A stretch of DNA of 64,000 nucleotides from Xylanibacter muris (GTDB taxonomy: Bacteria > Bacteroidota > Bacteroidia > Bacteroidales > Bacteroidaceae): the NCBI RefSeq assembly GCF_013166605.1, contig NZ_JABKKF010000003.1, positions 282,879 through 346,878 on the forward strand, written 5' to 3'. The stretch's first letter is position 1. Every line of letters starts with the position of its first letter. Positions 52,808 through 62,742 of this stretch are shown here, piece by piece. Both the position numbers and the translations under genes were made by a program. The notes below the pieces were generated by a model. That model made no database searches. It was not told where the DNA came from and was given only the letters and a program-made list of their open reading frames with translations.

Positions 52808-54154
52808 TTATTTAAACTCCCACCAGTCAAGGTTGAAAAGGTTCCTTTTCTGTTTTTCAGAGCCTTTAAACACAAAATAGAGGTCGTGTACACCTGTCGC
52901 ACCTTTTATCTTTGTTTCAAACACCTTTAGTTCTGTTTTGGTGTTGGTGATGTTTACGGAGCCTATCAGCTTACCGTCCACTCCGTCAAGGCGTATTTCC
53001 ATTGTTCCGCCGTAGAGGTGGCATGAGGCACATACCTTGAATGATGTGGCGCCTTTTGCGAAATCAACGCCTTTCAACTGAATATACTCCCCATTGTCGA
53101 TGCCTGTTACGAGCTGGTTCCATCGTTCTTTTCCCCATGGGTTCTTTGCTACTGTCTCAAGACCGTATCCCCATGCCATTGTCTCGGCTTCCACTTTCCT
53201 GAACGGATTGAAATGCTCTATCTGTTCAAGCTTGCAGTCGAGGAAATAAGGCAGTTCCTGAATGGTTCCATCGGCATTGTATGTCATTTCTGCCACTGAC
53301 ACCGAGCGGCGTTCCGCATGACGGCTTGTCTCAAGACGGAATATGTCGTAGTTGAGTCCGAAGCAGTACGACTTTCCTTTATAGTCTATTATTCCCGGGT
53401 GATTTCCGCGTGTCCTGTGTGTATGGTTCATTATATGGCCTTTGTACTCCCATGGCCCTGTAGGCGATTTGCTCATTGCATACCCAATTCCCTCGGGACA
53501 GCATGTGGATGCAAATGCCATATAATAGTGTCCGTTGCGTTTGTAGCACCACGGTCCTTCCTGATAGTCTTTGATATGCGGCACTTCTACAATCTCTCCT
53601 GAATAGGAAATCATGTCTTTGTTAAGTTTCACATAGTAAGTCTTGGGATTTCCCCAATACATGTATGCTTGTCCGTCATCATCAATGAACACTGTGGGGT
53701 CTATGTCGTACCAATGTTCCTTTTGCCACACCAGCGGCTTGCCTATCGGATCTTTGAACGGGCCGTATGGCGAATCTGAAGTGAGAACTCCGATTCCGTG
53801 TCCGTGTATAGGGCAGTACATATACCATTTCCCGTTGCGCTCGATAACCTGTTCGGCCCATGCACCGTTCTTTCCTTTAAACCATTCAAAGTTTTCTAAC
53901 GATGCCACGGCTCCGCGGTCCTGCCAGTTCACCATGTCGGTGGAGGTATACAGAAGCCAGTCTTTCATGTGAAATCCCTCGGCATCGTTTTCGTCGTGGG
54001 TGGTGTAGAGGTATACAGTGTCGTTGTGTACCATCGGTGCAGGGTCTGCCGTATATTTTGTTTGTATGACAGGCATGTTTAGTTCCTGTGCTGCTGACTG
54101 TGTAAGCGGCAGCATTACTGCCGCCACAGCCATGAGAAGATGATGTCTGTTCAT
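52808..54154 (-). CDS. GH43 glycosidase with C-terminal CBM6-like domain
   Basis: A 448-aa protein with signal peptide ending TQSAAQ. The five-bladed GH43 propeller (to about 310) shows YTADPAPMVHNDTVYLY with the base aspartate, WYDIDPTVFIDDDG and the acid in DYQEGPWCYKRNGHYY. The C-terminal 130 residues (VEAETMAW... NGEYIQLKGVDF... VHDLYFVFKG) are a family 6-type carbohydrate-binding module. The likely activity is removal of arabinose or xylose side groups from xylan. Its ATG lies 1 base after the stop of the next upstream gene. Confidence 0.9.
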   Translation of the reverse strand: MNRHHLLMAVAAVMLPLTQSAAQELNMPVIQTKYTADPAPMVHNDTVYLYTTHDENDAEGFHMKDWLLYTSTDMVNWQDRGAVASLENFEWFKGKNGAWAEQVIERNGKWYMYCPIHGHGIGVLTSDSPYGPFKDPIGKPLVWQKEHWYDIDPTVFIDDDGQAYMYWGNPKTYYVKLNKDMISYSGEIVEVPHIKDYQEGPWCYKRNGHYYMAFASTCCPEGIGYAMSKSPTGPWEYKGHIMNHTHRTRGNHPGIIDYKGKSYCFGLNYDIFRLETSRHAERRSVSVAEMTYNADGTIQELPYFLDCKLEQIEHFNPFRKVEAETMAWGYGLETVAKNPWGKERWNQLVTGIDNGEYIQLKGVDFAKGATSFKVCASCHLYGGTMEIRLDGVDGKLIGSVNITNTKTELKVFETKIKGATGVHDLYFVFKGSEKQKRNLFNLDWWEFK

Positions 54155-54155
54155 G

Positions 54156-55121
54156 CTATTTGTTTATTACTGGTTTAATTGTTCCGTCTTCGTTGTAGTA
54201 CAAACGCTGGACCTTTAACGAGCGCAGCCATGTTATGTCTCCCGACGGTATGCAGTCATGGTAGAACAGATACCATTTGTCTTTGTATTCCACAATACTA
54301 TGGTGTGTAGTCCATCCCACTACAGGTTCAAGTATGACACCTTGGAATGTAAACGGGCCGTAAGGGTTGTCACCCGTTGCATAGCATAGCAGGTGTGAGT
54401 CTCCTGTTGAGTAGGAGAAATAATATTTCCCGTTGTATTTGTGCATCCATGATGCTTCGAAGAAACGGTGCGGGTCGTTTGCCTTAAGCGGATTACCGTC
54501 CTTGTCGAGGATTACGACAGGTTTCGGTTCCTCGGCAAACTGCATCATATCCCGGCTCATGCGTGCTACGCGGGAAGGCAGGGCCGTCTCTTCGCCTTCC
54601 GGCAGATAAGCATTCTCAAGTGCCTTGTTGTCGCGGTAACGCTGGAGCTGTCCGCCCCACAGACCACCGAAATATACGTAAATCTCACCGTCTTCGTCCT
54701 TGAAAGCACAGGGATCGATGGAGTAGGAGCCCCTTATAGGGTCATGTTGCGGAACGAATGGGCCGTGAGGTGTATCAGCCACGGCCACACCGAGATGAAA
54801 AATGTCATTTTTGTCTTTTGCAGAGTAAATGAGATAGTATTTCCCGTCGCGTTCGGCCACATCGTTGTCCCACATCTGTCGGCCTACCCATTCAACATCG
54901 TCCACACACAGCACCTGGCCATGATCTGTCACTTCTCCCTGTTCCACGTCATCAAGCGACAGCACGTGGTAATCTTTCATTTCAAAATGTCCGCCGTTGT
55001 CGTCTTCTGCCGCACCGCTGTCCCAGTCATGGCTGGGATATATGTAAAGACGGCCGTTGAAAACGTTGGCCGAAGGGTCGGCCATATAGTCATTTGGAAA
55101 CAGATATCGTGGTTCTTTCAT
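54156..55121 (-). CDS. xynB: GH43 beta-xylosidase / exo-xylanase, cytoplasmic
   Basis: A 321-aa protein without a signal peptide. GH43 blades show FPNDYMADPSANVFNG (base), SYSIDPCAFKDEDG and RFFEASWMHKYNGKYY (acid). It resembles the XynB-type enzymes of Prevotella that act on xylo-oligosaccharides inside the cell. Start and stop overlap the GH10 gene (ATGA), so translation is coupled. It would split imported xylobiose and larger oligomers. The symbol is by analogy with the Prevotella cluster. Confidence 0.85.
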   Translation of the reverse strand: MKEPRYLFPNDYMADPSANVFNGRLYIYPSHDWDSGAAEDDNGGHFEMKDYHVLSLDDVEQGEVTDHGQVLCVDDVEWVGRQMWDNDVAERDGKYYLIYSAKDKNDIFHLGVAVADTPHGPFVPQHDPIRGSYSIDPCAFKDEDGEIYVYFGGLWGGQLQRYRDNKALENAYLPEGEETALPSRVARMSRDMMQFAEEPKPVVILDKDGNPLKANDPHRFFEASWMHKYNGKYYFSYSTGDSHLLCYATGDNPYGPFTFQGVILEPVVGWTTHHSIVEYKDKWYLFYHDCIPSGDITWLRSLKVQRLYYNEDGTIKPVINK

Positions 55122-56230
55122 TTTTTATATAGTTTTATAATGTCTTTTACTACTGGTTTTGCTTTATAATCGCGGTCGAAGAGGAGGGGGTAGTTTGTAC
55201 GTCCGCGTACAGGCCATCCGTTGAGCCATGAGTTTGCATCGCTGATGCCCCACAGGTTTATTCTTGTAATCTTGTCACGGTGGCGGTAGTATAGCTTGAA
55301 AAAGTCAAAAATCCTGTCGTTCAATTCCTTGGCCTTGTCTTTGGGCAGTCCTTTGGTGTAGGGATTATACTTCTTCTGATAGTCGTAATTCTGTTCCACT
55401 GCGGCACCTCCGAAACCTCTCGGGTTTGGCAGTACGTTGAAGTCGAGCTCTGTTATCATCACATTCACTCCGCATGCCGCGAATGCCTCGAGCGATTTCT
55501 CGTACTCATCGATGTTAGGATAGTCGAGACCGTTATGGCTCTGCATTCCCACTCCGTCGATTCGTATGCCTTTTTCTTTCAGGTGTTTTACCAGACGGCA
55601 TGTGGCATCTCGCTTTCCTTTGTTCGACATGGAATAATCGTTGTAGTAAAGTTCTACGTTCGGGTCGGCTTCATGTGCTTCCTGGAAAGCAATATCTATG
55701 AATTCCTCTCCGATTATATTGTAGAATTTTGATTTGCGGAAAGAGCCGTTGTCTTCGATGGCTTCGTTTACTACATCCCATCCGTGAATTCTTCCTTTGT
55801 AGCGGCTTACTACGGTATGGATGTGCGTCTTTATTCTGTTGATCAGTTCCTCTCGTGTGACTTCTTTCCCGTCTTTTCCCTTGAAGAACCATCTTGGAGC
55901 CTGTGAGTGCCACACCAGGCAGTGCCCTATGGGTTTGAGGTCGTTCTTTTCGCAATATTCCACGAAGCGGTCTGCAGCGCTGAAGTCGAATTTTCCTTCT
56001 TCAGGCTGCAGCGATTCGCTTTTCATACAGTTCTCTGCCACTGCAGTGTTGAAATGTGTACGGACAATGGCTGTTGCCGCTGCATCATGTCCGTCAGACT
56101 GTCTTTGATTGAGGGAAGAACCGATGAGGCAATATTGCCCCACGGTCTCCTTCATTCCCTTTTGCGCGTAGGCGGCGCATGAGGATACTACAACTACTAA
56201 ACTACTGAAAATAAATCTTGATACATTCAT
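55118..56230 (-). CDS. xynA: GH10 endo-1,4-beta-xylanase, secreted
   Basis: A 370-aa protein with signal peptide ending SCAAYAQ. The GH10 barrel has GHCLVWHSQAPRWFF, the acid/base in GWDVVNEAIED (about residue 158) and the nucleophile in ITELDFNV (about residue 260). The length (370) is close to that of the Prevotella bryantii XynA-type enzymes, which lack extra modules. It cuts the xylan backbone in the periplasm or outside. It follows the symporter gene by 27 bases, in an order that matches the Prevotella xyn cluster. Confidence 0.95.
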   Translation of the reverse strand: MNVSRFIFSSLVVVVSSCAAYAQKGMKETVGQYCLIGSSLNQRQSDGHDAAATAIVRTHFNTAVAENCMKSESLQPEEGKFDFSAADRFVEYCEKNDLKPIGHCLVWHSQAPRWFFKGKDGKEVTREELINRIKTHIHTVVSRYKGRIHGWDVVNEAIEDNGSFRKSKFYNIIGEEFIDIAFQEAHEADPNVELYYNDYSMSNKGKRDATCRLVKHLKEKGIRIDGVGMQSHNGLDYPNIDEYEKSLEAFAACGVNVMITELDFNVLPNPRGFGGAAVEQNYDYQKKYNPYTKGLPKDKAKELNDRIFDFFKLYYRHRDKITRINLWGISDANSWLNGWPVRGRTNYPLLFDRDYKAKPVVKDIIKLYKK

Positions 56231-56257
56231 AATTGATACTTACTGTTTATAAATATG

Positions 56258-57748
56258 TTACTGATTTCTGCGTCTTACCGAAAGCTCGGCCTGCATATTC
56301 TCATTAAACTCTTTGGTAATGGGGTAGAAGAACAGTGCCACCACGCCTATGCCGAACAATATTGCCGGAACTATTGACGATACGAGGCGTATGCCTTCCA
56401 TTGCCGTTTCCGACTGTATTGTGGCATTTCCCGACACATATCCGAAACCGGAGAGGATAAGGCCAGCGAACGCACCTCCAATGCCTAATCCTGCTTTCAG
56501 AGCAAACACCACTCCTGAGAAGCAGAAGCCCGTTGCACGTCTGTGGTTTACATATTCCACGTGGTCGGCAACGTCACCGATCATGGCCCATAACAGAGGC
56601 ACAGTGGGAGCGTATGCCAATGATTTGAGTATGCACAGTATGAACATAAGTCCTATGTCTGACGGCTGGGGCAGATAGAACATGGCTGTGAACAATGCCG
56701 TTAGCGAAAGACATACTATAAACGTGTTCTTCTTGCCGTATCTGTTTGCAAGGAATCCTGAGAGACAAATCACTCCGATGAACTGAACCAGTGCTCCGAC
56801 CATGTTGAAGAGTGAGAATCCTATTGCAAATGCGTCTTTTTCCTCATGTGCAATAAGGTTGAATGCTCCGAGGACCGTAGCCATGATGCCTGTTTTCTCA
56901 TATTCCGGGTCTGTCAGTCCGAATGCGGCAAGGAACTCATACAGAGAGTTCTGGCTTACGTTGTACTGGAAGTAGAAGTTCATGGCGGATCCCCACATGG
57001 CCAATGTTATGAATACAAACAGTGTGAGTACGAACATGGCACGCCACGGAATGTTTGACACCGTTCCTTTTATATCTTCCTTTATGCTCACTTTTTGTGC
57101 CTTTGGCGGCTGTATGCGTTCTCGTGAAGACAGGAAGGCTATGATAAGGAATACGAATGCTATTGCTGCAAACAGGCCTATTGTGCATAGCCATCCGTGC
57201 TGCAGGTCGCCCTTTCCGAATTTGTTCACGAGCGGCAACGTGAGTCCCTGCACTACAAACTGTGCTATTGTTGCGGCAACGAATCTTATGGATGTTATGC
57301 TTGTGCGTTCCTTGATGTCTCCGGTCATCACACCCCCTAAAGAAGAATAGGGTGTGTTGTTGAAGGAATACATTGCCATTAATAATATATATGATACTGT
57401 GGCGTATGTTGCCACAAGTCCTTTGTCCTCTATTCCGGGGTTGTAGAACGCCAGTACGTAGAACACCGCAAACGGCAGTGCCGTCCAAAGTACCCATGGT
57501 CTGTATTTTCCCCAGCGCGTTTGTGTCCTGTCGCTGAGGATTCCTACTGCAGGGTCTACAAATGCATCGACCACGCGTGCTATTAGCAGTACGCTTCCGG
57601 CGATGGCTCCGTCCAGCCCGAAAACGTCCGTATAGAACTTCAGCTGGAAAATCATCATCATCTGGAATACAAGATTGGCAGACGCGTCACCAAGCGAATA
57701 GCCGATTTTTTCTCCCAATGATACCTTTTGTGAGATTTGTTCTTTCAT
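56258..57748 (-). CDS. GPH-family sugar:cation symporter (xyloside transporter)
   Basis: A 496-aa membrane protein with 12 hydrophobic segments. The GPH signature includes KIGYSLGDASANLVFQMMM, ARVVDAFVDPAVGILSDRT and GKYRPWVLW. It would take xylo-oligosaccharides into the cytoplasm with Na+ or H+. First gene of the xylan operon, with a promoter box 31 bases before its ATG. A similar symporter (xynD) heads the Prevotella cluster. Confidence 0.92.
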   Translation of the reverse strand: MKEQISQKVSLGEKIGYSLGDASANLVFQMMMIFQLKFYTDVFGLDGAIAGSVLLIARVVDAFVDPAVGILSDRTQTRWGKYRPWVLWTALPFAVFYVLAFYNPGIEDKGLVATYATVSYILLMAMYSFNNTPYSSLGGVMTGDIKERTSITSIRFVAATIAQFVVQGLTLPLVNKFGKGDLQHGWLCTIGLFAAIAFVFLIIAFLSSRERIQPPKAQKVSIKEDIKGTVSNIPWRAMFVLTLFVFITLAMWGSAMNFYFQYNVSQNSLYEFLAAFGLTDPEYEKTGIMATVLGAFNLIAHEEKDAFAIGFSLFNMVGALVQFIGVICLSGFLANRYGKKNTFIVCLSLTALFTAMFYLPQPSDIGLMFILCILKSLAYAPTVPLLWAMIGDVADHVEYVNHRRATGFCFSGVVFALKAGLGIGGAFAGLILSGFGYVSGNATIQSETAMEGIRLVSSIVPAILFGIGVVALFFYPITKEFNENMQAELSVRRRNQ

Positions 57749-57778
57749 TATAAAATTGTGTTATTTGTTTTCCGATTG

Positions 57779-57786
57779 CAAAGATA
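57779..57786 (-). promoter_or_regulatory. -7 box of the xylan operon
   Basis: TATCTTTG on the minus strand (TAnnTTTG), 31 bases before the symporter ATG. No HTCS or AraC regulator gene is in the window. Confidence 0.6.
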
Positions 57787-57893
57787 GTATATTTTATATT
57801 TGGTAATTATTACAAATGTTACATAAGTTTTTGAATTTGTTTCATTGTTGAATGTTCCTGTTTTTAGGCTATTAGTTATTGGAATAAAACATA

Positions 57894-57901
57894 TAATTTT
57901 G
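57894..57901 (+). promoter_or_regulatory. -7 box of the acetylesterase gene
   Basis: TAATTTTG, 28 bases before the ATG at 57929, divergent from the xylan operon promoter. The 180-base gap between the two promoters is AT-rich. Confidence 0.55.
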
Positions 57902-57928
57902 TGGTGACGAAATAATTTATCAAGTATT

Positions 57929-59830
57929 ATGAAAATAAAGTTTATCCTATCAGTCATCACGGCATTCTGCTGCTCTTTCAGCCTGAGTGCCAAGGTCGTC
58001 ATGCCTCAGCTGTTTCAGTCTGGCATGGTGTTGCAACGCGGCAAGCCTATTATAATATGGGGTAAGGCCGACAAAGGAGAGAGAGTAACAGTAAAGTTCA
58101 AGAAGAAAGTTTATGAGACAACTGCTGATACAGATGGCAACTGGCGTCTGCAGCTTCCCGTACAGAAGGCAGGCGGGCCGTATTCCATCATGGTCAACGA
58201 CAATGAGATTAAGGATGTGCTTGTTGGTGATGTCTGGCTTTGTTCGGGACAGTCAAATATGGATCTTCAGGTGGAGAGGGTCTATCCTCAGTATACAACG
58301 GATATTGATTCTTATTCAAATGGCAATATAAGAATGTTCCGTGTCGAGAACGAAACATCGATACACGGTCCTAAGAGCGATATCCGCCCTACATCGTGGA
58401 AACCTGTGACAAAGCAGAATGCATGGAATTTTTCCGCCATCGGATATTTTCTTGCACGTGAGATGTATGAGAAGACCGGAGTGCCTCAGGGGGTGATAGC
58501 CGACAGTTGGGGAGGGACCCCCATACAGTCGTGGATATCGGCCGATACGATGAAAAACAATTTTCCGATGGAATACCGTCGTTCGCTGTTGTATCAGAAC
58601 GATGAGCTGATAAGGTCGCAGATGCGTGCCAATCAGTTGGCGAACTCACGTTGGTTTGAGGTGATGAACGAGACCGATCCAGGAATAAGCGGAAAGTTCA
58701 CCGCTCTTGAATATGACGACAGCAGATGGCAGAAGAAGAATCAGTACGACAATCTCACCGGTGAGCACAGCTATATGGGCTCGTTCTGGGTCCGTCAGCA
58801 TATAAATATCGATGCCACCCATGCGGGAAAGCCTGCGCGTCTTCTTGTCGGAACGCTATATGACCAGGATTTCACATATATCAACGGCCGTGAGGTCGGT
58901 CAGACCGGTTATCAGTATCCTCCGCGCCGCTATAGCGTGCCGGCAGGACTGTTGCGTGAGGGTGACAATGCTCTTACCGTGCGTTTTATCACAAAGGGAG
59001 GCAATCCGCATTTCATAAAGGACAAACCGTATAAGCTGATATTTGACGATGGTTTGGAGATACCTTTGTCTGAGCAGTGGAGCGTATGTGAGGGTGCGCG
59101 TATGCCGAGATGCCATAACAGCGAGATAAACGTCCACTATCTGCCCATCACGCTTTACAATGCCATGATATATCCTTTGGCTCCTTATCCGATTTCCGGT
59201 GTGGTATGGTATCAGGGTGAGTCAAACACCGGTGACGGACATATATATGAAAACATGCTCACGAAGCTCATTCAGAACTGGCGTCAGCTATGGAACGATT
59301 CCGACATGCCGTTCGTTGTCGTACAGCTCGCGAATTTTATGGAGCCGAGCGACAAGCCGCAGGACAGCGGATGGTCGTGGGTGCGTGAGGCTCAGCGTCT
59401 CACTGCCAAGCACGTGCCGAATACCGAGCTTGCTGTGGCTATAGATCTTGGCGAGGCTGTTGACATACATCCGTTGCGCAAGCGTGAGGTTGCCCAGCGT
59501 GTGGCTCTCGGATTTGAGAAGATGCTTCTCAATCCCAAGGTAAGGCTGTCACCTGAGGTTATCGCTTCGGAAATAAGGAACGGTGATGTGGTTCTTACCC
59601 TTGACCAGCAGCTTCAGTCCGGTGCGCTATATGAGTTTGAGCTTGCCGGAAGTGATGGAAAGTACCATAATGCGGAGGCGACGGCGGATGGAAACCGTAT
59701 TGTGATAAAGTCGCCTGTAGCTGCTCCTAAGTCTGTGCGTTACGCATGGAAGAATAATCCGGCCCGTGCAAATGCCTACAGCAAGGATAATCTGCCGCTA
59801 TCTCCTTTCCAGATGGTTATAGGCGGGTAA
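57929..59830 (+). CDS. SGNH-type carbohydrate acetylesterase (acetyl-xylan/sialate O-acetylesterase family)
   Basis: A 633-aa protein with signal peptide ending FSLSA. The catalytic serine is in LCSGQSNM (about S109) and the Asp-His pair in AVDIHPLRKREVAQR. A long insertion (about 225-360) forms the jelly-roll domain of this family. Sequence-similar enzymes are called sialate O-acetylesterases. Beside xylanases it more likely removes acetyl groups from xylan. It is divergent from the xylan operon and should share control. Confidence 0.88.
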   Translation: MKIKFILSVITAFCCSFSLSAKVVMPQLFQSGMVLQRGKPIIIWGKADKGERVTVKFKKKVYETTADTDGNWRLQLPVQKAGGPYSIMVNDNEIKDVLVGDVWLCSGQSNMDLQVERVYPQYTTDIDSYSNGNIRMFRVENETSIHGPKSDIRPTSWKPVTKQNAWNFSAIGYFLAREMYEKTGVPQGVIADSWGGTPIQSWISADTMKNNFPMEYRRSLLYQNDELIRSQMRANQLANSRWFEVMNETDPGISGKFTALEYDDSRWQKKNQYDNLTGEHSYMGSFWVRQHINIDATHAGKPARLLVGTLYDQDFTYINGREVGQTGYQYPPRRYSVPAGLLREGDNALTVRFITKGGNPHFIKDKPYKLIFDDGLEIPLSEQWSVCEGARMPRCHNSEINVHYLPITLYNAMIYPLAPYPISGVVWYQGESNTGDGHIYENMLTKLIQNWRQLWNDSDMPFVVVQLANFMEPSDKPQDSGWSWVREAQRLTAKHVPNTELAVAIDLGEAVDIHPLRKREVAQRVALGFEKMLLNPKVRLSPEVIASEIRNGDVVLTLDQQLQSGALYEFELAGSDGKYHNAEATADGNRIVIKSPVAAPKSVRYAWKNNPARANAYSKDNLPLSPFQMVIGG

Positions 59831-59854
59831 GTCATTCTTTGTTAATATAAAGAC

Positions 59855-59894
59855 AAACCGGCATTATCTGTCGCAGACAGATAATGCCGGTTTT
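59855..59894. terminator. Terminator after the acetylesterase gene
   Basis: AAACCGGCATTATCTG (59855-59870) pairs with 59878-59893, loop of 7, followed by TTTATTTT. Confidence 0.8.
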
Positions 59895-60108
59895 ATTTTG
59901 TATCTTACTTTCATGTGTAAGATAATGCGATACATAAATAAAAGTGTAACTGTCTCATTCTTTTTGTTTTGGGTTAAAGTAAGTATGTTTTGCAAAAGTA
60001 TGATGTTTGTGTTTTGATTGTTTTTATGATTGTATCATATAGTTTTTGTATTGTGTCACGTGTCTGTTTTTATATCAAACGTATAATCATAATGTCTTTT
60101 TTTATTGT

Positions 60109-60116
60109 TACCTTTG
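60109..60116 (+). promoter_or_regulatory. -7 box of the GH31 gene
   Basis: TACCTTTG, 37 bases before the ATG at 60146. It lies inside a longer open frame, which shows that the frame's upstream start (59990) is not used. Confidence 0.6.
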
Positions 60117-60145
60117 TGTTTAAGAAAGAAATAAAACTAACCAGT

Positions 60146-62587
60146 ATGCAGATTATGAATAAGTTTACATTGCTTGCAATGTTGTTTTATGCCTCTGTGG
60201 GCTTTGCACAGAAGTATCAGCTTACCGGGAACGGCCTTAAGGCCTCTGTCGGTGGGACTGATGTAGAGTTGCAGTTTTACAATGCTTCTACAGTAAGGGT
60301 TTTGAAGTCTCCGCAGGGGAGGAGTTTTGAGAAAAAAAGTCTTGCCGTTACGGAAGTGCCGGAGAAAGTCAGGATTTCCGTGAAAGAGAACGGAAATTCC
60401 GTAAGACTTAAGACTTCAGGTGTGGAGGTCGTTTTTGACATGGAGACAGGTGTGGTCGGATTTTTTGATGCCGGTGGAAAACTGTTGGTTTCCGAGCAGG
60501 GTCGTCCGTCGTTTAAAGATTTTAATGACGCCGGCAATAAGACGTTCTCTGTCAGGCAGTCTTTCCGTCTGGATAAGGATGAGCCTGTATATGGCCTCGG
60601 CATATTGCAGAACGGTAAGATGTCTCAGCGCGGCCAGACGAAGCGTATGGTCCAAGGAAATGTGGAGGACTACATTCCTTTTATACAGTCGGTAAAGGGC
60701 TATGGCATTTATTGGGATAACTATTCTCCCACCGATTTTATAGATGCCGGTGAAGAGACGGCATTCCGTTCGGAAGTGGGCGATTGCATAGACTATTATT
60801 TTATGTATGGAGGCAATGCCGACGGTGTTGTGGCAAAGATGCGCCGTCTTACCGGAGATGTTCCTATGATTCCGCTTTGGGCTTACGGATACATGCAGAG
60901 TAAGGAGCGTTATAAGAGTCAGGATGAGATTGTCGGTGTCTTGCGTAAGTACCGTGAGTTGAATGTGCCGATAGACTGTGTTATTCAGGACTGGCAGTAT
61001 TGGGGTCATAATTACTTGTGGAATGCCATGGACTTCCAGAATCCTCTGTTCAGGAATCCTAAGAAGATGATGGATGACATTCACGGCATGAATGCCCGCG
61101 TGATGATATCTATATGGTCGTCATTCGGACCGGCCACAAGACCCTATCGCGAACTTGCCGGCAAGGGCATGTTGTTCGATTTCGGCACTTGGCCCCAATC
61201 GGGTATCGATTCATGGCCGCCGGACAGAAACTATCCTTCCGGGGTGAGGGTTTATGATGCCTATAATCCTGAGGCCCGCGATATATACTGGAAATATCTT
61301 AATGACGGAGTATTCAAGTTCGGAATAGACGGATGGTGGATGGACTCCACCGAGCCTGATCATCTGGATTTTAAGCCGGAGGACTTTGATACTAAGACTT
61401 ATATGGGGTCGTTCAGAAAGGTGCGCAACGCATATCCTCTGATGACTGTTGGCGGTGTTTATGATCATCAGCGTGCCGCTACATCCGATAAACGCGTGAT
61501 GATACTCACCCGCAGCGTCTTTGCCGGGCAACAGCGTTATGGAGCCAACGTATGGTCGGGTGATGTCGGTTCTTCGTGGGAGACGTTGCGCAAGCAGGTG
61601 CCTGCCGGATTGAACTTCACCCTTGCCGGCAATCCCAACTACAACAGCGACATAGGAGGATTCTTCTGCGGACATTATAATAAAAGCTATGCAGATGGCG
61701 GGGCACCGCGTAATCCGATGTTCCAGGAACTGTATGTACGGTGGTTGCAGTTCAGCGCATTCAATCCCATGATGCGTTCGCACGGTGCGGATGCTCCGCG
61801 TGAGATTTATCAGTTCGGAAAGAAAGGAGAGCCTGTTTATGATGCCATCGAGAAGGCGATACGTCTGCGCTATTCCTTGTTGCCGTATATCTATTCCACA
61901 TCATGGGATGTATCGCGTCGTCGTGGCAGTTTCATGCGTGCTTTGGTTATGGATTTTGCCGATGACCGCAATGTTTGGGATATGAATGACGAGTATATGT
62001 TTGGCCGTTCAATACTTGTGGCTCCCGTATTGGAGGCTCATTATACTCCGGAGGTGGCTGTGAAGGTGAATGAGAATGACGGATGGGACCGTGACAGAAA
62101 GAAGGTGGAAAATGCCGTGAAGGCGGATTTTACAAAATCTCATCACTCAAAGGTTTATCTTCCTGCCGGCACTGTGTGGTATGATTTCTGGACCAATGAG
62201 CGTCATGACGGTGGCAGGGAAATATCAAAGACTACAAAGCTTGATGTCATCCCGTTGTATGTCAAGGCCGGGAGCATTGTTCCGATAGGGCCGGACGTAC
62301 AGTATTCGGCAGAAAAGGCGTGGGATAATCTGGAGCTTCGCGTATATACAGGTGCCGACGGTGAGTTTGTCATATATGAAGATGAGTTTGACAACTATAA
62401 CTATGAGAAAGGTGAATATACAGAAATACCGGTATCATGGAGTAATGCTTCACGCAGACTTACGATAGGCCGGCGTAAGGGCGCATATAAAGGAATGATT
62501 CAGAAACGGAAGTTTACCATTGTCACACAGGATGGTGTGCGTAAGACGGTAAGCTATGACGGAAGGAAGGTTTCCGTGAGACTCTGA
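60146..62587 (+). CDS. GH31 alpha-xylosidase/alpha-glucosidase, secreted
   Basis: About 813 aa from the ATG at 60146 (MQIMNKFTLLAMLFYASVGF-AQ, signal peptide); the ATG at 60155 is equally possible. The longer frame to 59990 begins upstream of the promoter box and is rejected. The GH31 barrel includes DVPMIPLWAYGYMQSKERY, the nucleophile in GIDGWWMDSTEPD and the downstream acid in GGFFCGHYN. The context of xylan genes and xylA suggests removal of alpha-linked xylose. Alpha-glucosidase activity is the alternative. Confidence 0.9.
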   Translation: MQIMNKFTLLAMLFYASVGFAQKYQLTGNGLKASVGGTDVELQFYNASTVRVLKSPQGRSFEKKSLAVTEVPEKVRISVKENGNSVRLKTSGVEVVFDMETGVVGFFDAGGKLLVSEQGRPSFKDFNDAGNKTFSVRQSFRLDKDEPVYGLGILQNGKMSQRGQTKRMVQGNVEDYIPFIQSVKGYGIYWDNYSPTDFIDAGEETAFRSEVGDCIDYYFMYGGNADGVVAKMRRLTGDVPMIPLWAYGYMQSKERYKSQDEIVGVLRKYRELNVPIDCVIQDWQYWGHNYLWNAMDFQNPLFRNPKKMMDDIHGMNARVMISIWSSFGPATRPYRELAGKGMLFDFGTWPQSGIDSWPPDRNYPSGVRVYDAYNPEARDIYWKYLNDGVFKFGIDGWWMDSTEPDHLDFKPEDFDTKTYMGSFRKVRNAYPLMTVGGVYDHQRAATSDKRVMILTRSVFAGQQRYGANVWSGDVGSSWETLRKQVPAGLNFTLAGNPNYNSDIGGFFCGHYNKSYADGGAPRNPMFQELYVRWLQFSAFNPMMRSHGADAPREIYQFGKKGEPVYDAIEKAIRLRYSLLPYIYSTSWDVSRRRGSFMRALVMDFADDRNVWDMNDEYMFGRSILVAPVLEAHYTPEVAVKVNENDGWDRDRKKVENAVKADFTKSHHSKVYLPAGTVWYDFWTNERHDGGREISKTTKLDVIPLYVKAGSIVPIGPDVQYSAEKAWDNLELRVYTGADGEFVIYEDEFDNYNYEKGEYTEIPVSWSNASRRLTIGRRKGAYKGMIQKRKFTIVTQDGVRKTVSYDGRKVSVRL

Positions 62588-62594
62588 CAAATGA

Positions 62595-62646
62595 AAACCT
62601 GCAAAATGGCGTCCTCAAATTGTGGAGGACGCCATTTTGCAGGTTT
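62595..62646. terminator. Strong terminator after the GH31 gene
   Basis: A perfect 22-bp inverted repeat, 62595-62616 with 62625-62646, loop AAATTGTG, followed by a short T run. Confidence 0.85.
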
Positions 62647-62742
62647 TATGAGCATCCACAGTTATCTTTATTTCTTTTCACATCGTTTTGCGATGTGTGT
62701 ATTATTGTAGAATGAATCGATGTGTGTGGGTGTTTTTCTCCT

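Noticed and set aside
59990..60145. Upstream start of the GH31 gene adding 52 residues
   Set aside because: A promoter box lies inside this stretch, and the added residues hide a normal signal peptide that begins at 60146 or 60155.
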